A DNA stretch of 64,000 nt from Paenibacillus lautus NBRC 15380 (GTDB lineage Bacteria; Bacillota; Bacilli; Paenibacillales; Paenibacillaceae), in NCBI RefSeq assembly GCF_004000945.1, contig NZ_BIMF01000005.1, forward strand, positions 62,001 through 126,000. Reading direction: 5' to 3'. Shown here piece after piece: positions 60,949 through 64,000 of the stretch. Made by a program: the position numbers and the translations under genes. The first letter of the stretch is position 1, and every line of letters starts with the position of its first letter. The notes under the pieces were generated by a model. It was not told the origin of the DNA, ran no database searches, and saw nothing but the letters and a program-made list of their open reading frames with translations.

Positions 60949-62316
60949 CTACACAAGCGGGCTCCAAGCGTAAACGGATAATTTTTGGACATCGCGAATG
61001 AATTCATTATAACGTTTCTGTATTTCCTCGGGTGCGTACTGACGGAACTGCTCGAAGATGCCCATGCACCGCAGCATCCCGTTATCACTTTTGATTCTGA
61101 TCGAATACTCGAGGCTGTCCAGGATGTAGGATAACCCCCGATCATACTGTTTAGCATTTAAATAGTATATCCCTAACTCGGCGAGGAGGCGAGTGTATTG
61201 ATTTAATGTGACATGCTCATTAATGTTACTGATTTGGTTTTTCTGAGGTTTGTAGGTGAGATACATTTTAAAACGTTCAAGTATATAATCCACATTGAGC
61301 CGGTGTCGATTTGCTGCGAGTACAATATGACACAGTGCTACAAAGATTTCATCTTCTCTTGATTCGATGTATTTCACATAATCAGGCAAAACGTTATAGT
61401 CTCCGGCCAATATGGAGTGCAAGTATCGGTTGGCTACAGCCCATTCACTAAACTGCTTTATGACTCTACGTTCATCTTCGGTAGGGTCTGTAATCCAATC
61501 AGGACTTTCGTATAACCGTATATAGGACAAAGCTTGTTCATAATTCCCACGTTCACTATAACTATTTTCTCGAGCTAAGTATGAATACAAGATATAAAAA
61601 ACTAATGGATGATTACCTGGGTACTCATTTTTTTGATTCTGATATCTAGTCATGGCTTTAGATCCCATTTTTACAGCTAAATAATCCACTTTATCCCACT
61701 GACCCAATGAACCGCTGACATTTATTAACTCTACATATGCTGCAAGTTGATACTCTTCATCCAACCGTTCAATGTACGGCTCAAATAACACAACAGCCTG
61801 CCAATTAGATTCTTGATTATCACTTAATCTTTGTAAAAAGAGACGGTAGTGACAAAGGGCGAGCCTTTCAGAGTGTTGAAACTTTTCACTTTCAGCAACA
61901 CATTCATACAAAGCGGCGGCTGCGTTATATTTTTTTCCGTTATAGAATGATTCCGCCATTTCAAATAACATCGGTGCGTAAGTAATGTTTTCCATTGCCA
62001 TTCGAGCAGCTAATTGTAAACAATCCAGTTTATCTAACTCTGCACATCGTTCAAGAAAAGCTCCTAGTCGCCTCCAGTCAGGGGTAACATGAAATATACA
62101 TTCAAAAATATATTTATCGTAAAAGTGACCTTCTCTAAATCCAATACAGGAGGTGATCTGATCCAGTTGATTCATGGACATTGGACGGTTTCCATTAAGT
62201 ATGCCGCTTAAAGATCCACTGTTTATTTTTGATATTTTCGCAAACTGATTAATTGTCAGACTATGTTCTTGCAAATATCTAGCTATTGCTCCGCGAATCG
62301 TGGCTGTCGTCTCCAA
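60949..62316 (-). CDS. XRE-HTH regulator with helical repeats (copy 2)
   Basis: A 455-residue protein starting at TTG 62316 behind GGGGGTG. N-terminal XRE helix-turn-helix (MTINQFAKI-like: LTINQFAKISKINSGSLSGI, residues 20-39, then NGNRPMSMNQLDQI). The rest, residues 70-455, is all-helical with TPR-like elements (AAALYECVAESEKFQHSERL, GLSYILDSLEYSIRIKSDNG) and ends SVYAWSPLV. The architecture, HTH plus long helical-repeat domain, is that of RRNPP peptide-responsive regulators, though no peptide pheromone gene is found beside it. Paralogue of the next gene upstream, separated by 41 bp. Confidence 0.85.
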   Translation of the reverse strand: METTATIRGAIARYLQEHSLTINQFAKISKINSGSLSGILNGNRPMSMNQLDQITSCIGFREGHFYDKYIFECIFHVTPDWRRLGAFLERCAELDKLDCLQLAARMAMENITYAPMLFEMAESFYNGKKYNAAAALYECVAESEKFQHSERLALCHYRLFLQRLSDNQESNWQAVVLFEPYIERLDEEYQLAAYVELINVSGSLGQWDKVDYLAVKMGSKAMTRYQNQKNEYPGNHPLVFYILYSYLARENSYSERGNYEQALSYIRLYESPDWITDPTEDERRVIKQFSEWAVANRYLHSILAGDYNVLPDYVKYIESREDEIFVALCHIVLAANRHRLNVDYILERFKMYLTYKPQKNQISNINEHVTLNQYTRLLAELGIYYLNAKQYDRGLSYILDSLEYSIRIKSDNGMLRCMGIFEQFRQYAPEEIQKRYNEFIRDVQKLSVYAWSPLV

Positions 62317-62333
62317 GTAACAACACCCCCAGA
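62289..62333. repeat. 45-bp duplicated start region (copy at downstream regulator)
   Basis: Identical over 45 bases to 63710-63754. It spans the ribosome binding site, the TTG start and the first codons of the regulator gene. Confidence 0.9.
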
Positions 62334-62357
62334 AAAATCTTTAATTAGCATTTCCCC

Positions 62358-63737
62358 TTACACAAGCGGGCTCCAAGCATACACGGATAATTTTTGAACA
62401 TCGCTAATCAAATCTTTGTATCGTTTCTGTATTTCCTCGGATGAATACTGACGGAACTGCTCGAAGATTCCCATGCACCGCAGCATCCCTCTGTCGCTTT
62501 TGATTCTTATCGAATACTCCAAACTATCTACAATAAAAGTTAAACCACGATTAAATTTTTTGGAGTTCAAATAGTATATTCCTAGCTCAGTAAGGAGGCG
62601 AGCGTATTGGTTCATCGTTACTTGCTCACTCATCTTGCCGAGTCGGCTTCGTTGTGGTTTATATGCCTGGTACTCTTTAAACTTCTCCAGAATATGATCT
62701 ATGTTGAAGCGATGTCGATTAGCAGCTACTGCAATATTGCATAAGGCAGTAAAAATCTCATCTGTTCTGGATTCAACATAGCTTACATATTCAACAAGAA
62801 CGTCAGAGTGTCCAGACATTAACCTGTATAAGTATCGATTCGCTCTTGCCCATTCTTTAAACTGATTAATTATTATTTTTTCCTGATCGGAAGGCGCCTT
62901 TATCCAATCCGGGTTTTCATACATAGACAAATAACTTAAAGCTTCCTCAAAATTTCCTGCTTCACGACGGACATTCGCTTGAATTAGAAATGAATAGAGT
63001 ATGTAAAAAATTACGGGCTTTTCCTGTCCATCACTCATAATCGCGAATTTACAGTTGTTCTTATATTGTAATCTAGCTTTACGACCCATTTTTCTAGCCA
63101 GTACTTCCATAGTGTCCCACCGCTGAATAGAGGCATTTACATTTATAAGTTTTCTATAGGCATCTAATTGATATTCATCCTCTAACCTGTCAATATAATG
63201 CTCAAAAGATACTGCCAGTTTTAAATTAGCTTCAACATTGTCACTTAACTCCATTACAAAGAGACGATATTGGCATAATGCAAGCCTTTCAGAATGCTGG
63301 AACTTTTCACTTTCAGCCACACATTCATACAACAATGCCGCCGCTTTATATTTCTCCCTGTTGAATAATTCCTCCGCCATTTCAAAAAGCATTGGCCCAT
63401 AATTGAGGTTTTCCATCGTCATCCGTGCTGCTCTATGCAAGCAATCCAGTTTATCCAGCTCCGCACATCGCCCCAGAAAAGGTCCAAGCCTACGCCAGTC
63501 GGGAGTCGTATGGAAAATGCTCTCCGTTATATAAAGTTCATAGAAATGTCCATCTTCCAGACCCATACCTTCGGTAATCCGGTCTAGCTGGTGCATAGAC
63601 ATGGGACGATTGCCATTTATGATATTACTGAGTGTTCCACTGTTGATGCCCGATAACCTGGCAAATTGGTTAATCGTCATACGATGGTTCTGCAAATATC
63701 TAACAATTTCTCCGCGAATCGTGGCTGTCGTCTCCAA
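62358..63737 (-). CDS. XRE-HTH regulator with helical repeats (copy 1)
   Basis: A 459-residue paralogue of the downstream gene with the same TTG start context and the same METTATIRG start. HTH: MTINQFARLSGINSGTLSNI with NGNRPMSMHQLDRI. Helical repeats include AALLYECVAESEKFQHSERL and GLTFIVDSLEYSIRIKSDRG, ending IQKRYKDLISDVQKLSVYAW and SPLV. The two proteins are close at both ends and more divergent in the middle. It is transcribed first, from the promoter at 63780-63808. Base composition of the pair looks richer in A+T than the genes before it. Confidence 0.87.
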   Translation of the reverse strand: METTATIRGEIVRYLQNHRMTINQFARLSGINSGTLSNIINGNRPMSMHQLDRITEGMGLEDGHFYELYITESIFHTTPDWRRLGPFLGRCAELDKLDCLHRAARMTMENLNYGPMLFEMAEELFNREKYKAAALLYECVAESEKFQHSERLALCQYRLFVMELSDNVEANLKLAVSFEHYIDRLEDEYQLDAYRKLINVNASIQRWDTMEVLARKMGRKARLQYKNNCKFAIMSDGQEKPVIFYILYSFLIQANVRREAGNFEEALSYLSMYENPDWIKAPSDQEKIIINQFKEWARANRYLYRLMSGHSDVLVEYVSYVESRTDEIFTALCNIAVAANRHRFNIDHILEKFKEYQAYKPQRSRLGKMSEQVTMNQYARLLTELGIYYLNSKKFNRGLTFIVDSLEYSIRIKSDRGMLRCMGIFEQFRQYSSEEIQKRYKDLISDVQKLSVYAWSPLV

Positions 63738-63754
63738 GTAACAACACCCCCAGA
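63710..63754. repeat. 45-bp duplicated start region (copy at upstream regulator)
   Basis: Identical to 62289-62333; see the regulator pair. Confidence 0.9.
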
Positions 63755-63779
63755 TGGCAACCCAAATATTAGTAATTAC

Positions 63780-63808
63780 ATGCTATTATTTTGTAGTACT
63801 AGGGTCAA
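63780..63808 (-). promoter_or_regulatory. Promoter of the tandem regulator pair
   Basis: On the minus strand TTGACC (63808-63803), 17 bp, TAGCAT (63785-63780). The leader is about 35 bases. Confidence 0.5.
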
Positions 63809-63872
63809 CCATTAATATAAAAAATCTCTGGACCTAGCCCCAGCACAGTTGTATATAACCAAGACGTAAATA

Positions 63873-63902
63873 AAAAATGGCTTCAGAACACCCGAAGCCA
63901 TC
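63873..63902 (-). terminator. Terminator of a gene beyond the right edge
   Basis: ATGGCTTC pairs with GAAGCCAT across 63877-63902; six T residues follow on the minus strand. It ends a minus-strand transcript entering from past 64000. Confidence 0.75.
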
Positions 63903-63955
63903 ACATTAAGATCATCTTGTATAAAATTTTCAAGATACTTAACAACGTAAAAGAA

Positions 63956-64000
63956 TTAACCTGTTCCTATTCCATGATTACTAAGAGGCCTCATCATATC
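63956..64000 (-). CDS. Possible end of a minus-strand gene or small peptide
   Basis: The minus-strand frame reads D-MMRPLSNHGIGTG and stops at TAA (63958-63956). Two ATG codons are at the window edge, so it is either the C terminus of a longer gene or a 13-residue peptide. It lies 54 bp before the terminator at 63902 and would be transcribed with it. Confidence 0.3.
   Translation of the reverse strand, partial: DMMRPLSNHGIGTG

Noticed and set aside
1-64000. CRISPR arrays, prophage, transposases, rRNA
   Set aside because: No regularly spaced repeats, phage structural genes, transposase motifs or rRNA segments were seen in the window.

Overview
The window looks like chromosome of a Paenibacillus-type member of the Bacillales. 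The support is moderate GC, strong AGGAGG ribosome binding sites, frequent TTG/GTG starts, SLH-domain and spore-type GH18 proteins, a YqkE-like protein, a Mn-dependent pyrophosphatase and a DUF6171 protein. It holds about 63 protein genes, one tRNA-His, many intrinsic terminators and a small family of structured intergenic repeats. I see no CRISPR array, phage block, transposase or rRNA.

Layout. 1-6 kb: end of a membrane-protein gene, a small Sm-like membrane protein, an Lgt-like/thioredoxin fusion gene behind a CsoR/CstR-type dyad, a GNAT, a DUF2334 deacetylase-like protein with FG-GAP repeats, and a pentapeptide-repeat protein. 6-21 kb: sugar metabolism. This includes a lacI-gfo-thuA-gfo operon under a perfect 16-bp palindrome, TauE, a ROK regulator with an MFS transporter, a GH35 beta-galactosidase divergent from an AraC regulator, DoxX, a second MFS, and a GH51 arabinofuranosidase with a cre-like site. 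20.6-23 kb: a polar amino-acid ABC transporter. 23-32.5 kb: secreted proteins, pyrophosphatase, MurB, a second housekeeping-type sigma factor, NagZ-like lipoprotein, DegV, GIY-YIG and a DUF2087 regulator. 32.6-37.7 kb: MFS, DUF4166, an SRPBCC/membrane protein and a two-component system. 38-41 kb: a VTC-DUF4956-CotH operon preceded by three TTTACA-type boxes at exact 11-bp period. 41-48.6 kb: small enzymes, acetyltransferases and tRNA-His. 48.7-55.8 kb: SLH-GH18 protein and a MoxR-DUF58-DUF4129-pullulanase operon. 56-61 kb: monooxygenase-like protein, thioredoxin-reductase-like flavoprotein, ChrA and a CynX-type MFS. 61-64 kb: two tandem paralogous XRE/helical-repeat regulators that resemble peptide-responsive RRNPP regulators.

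Most interesting signals: (1) a roughly 110-bp element, two full and two partial copies, that folds as a linker-free three-way junction plus a second hairpin, with compensatory changes between copies, each copy next to the terminator of a gene on the minus strand; (2) PhoP/WalR-like 11-bp direct repeats at three loci, including the predicted polyphosphate polymerase operon; (3) the tandem regulator pair with identical translation-initiation regions; (4) unusual fusions and gene orders (Lgt-like/TlpA, DUF2334/FG-GAP, pullulanase in a MoxR operon that lacks a transglutaminase). All functional statements rest on motif recognition by eye; no database search was run.
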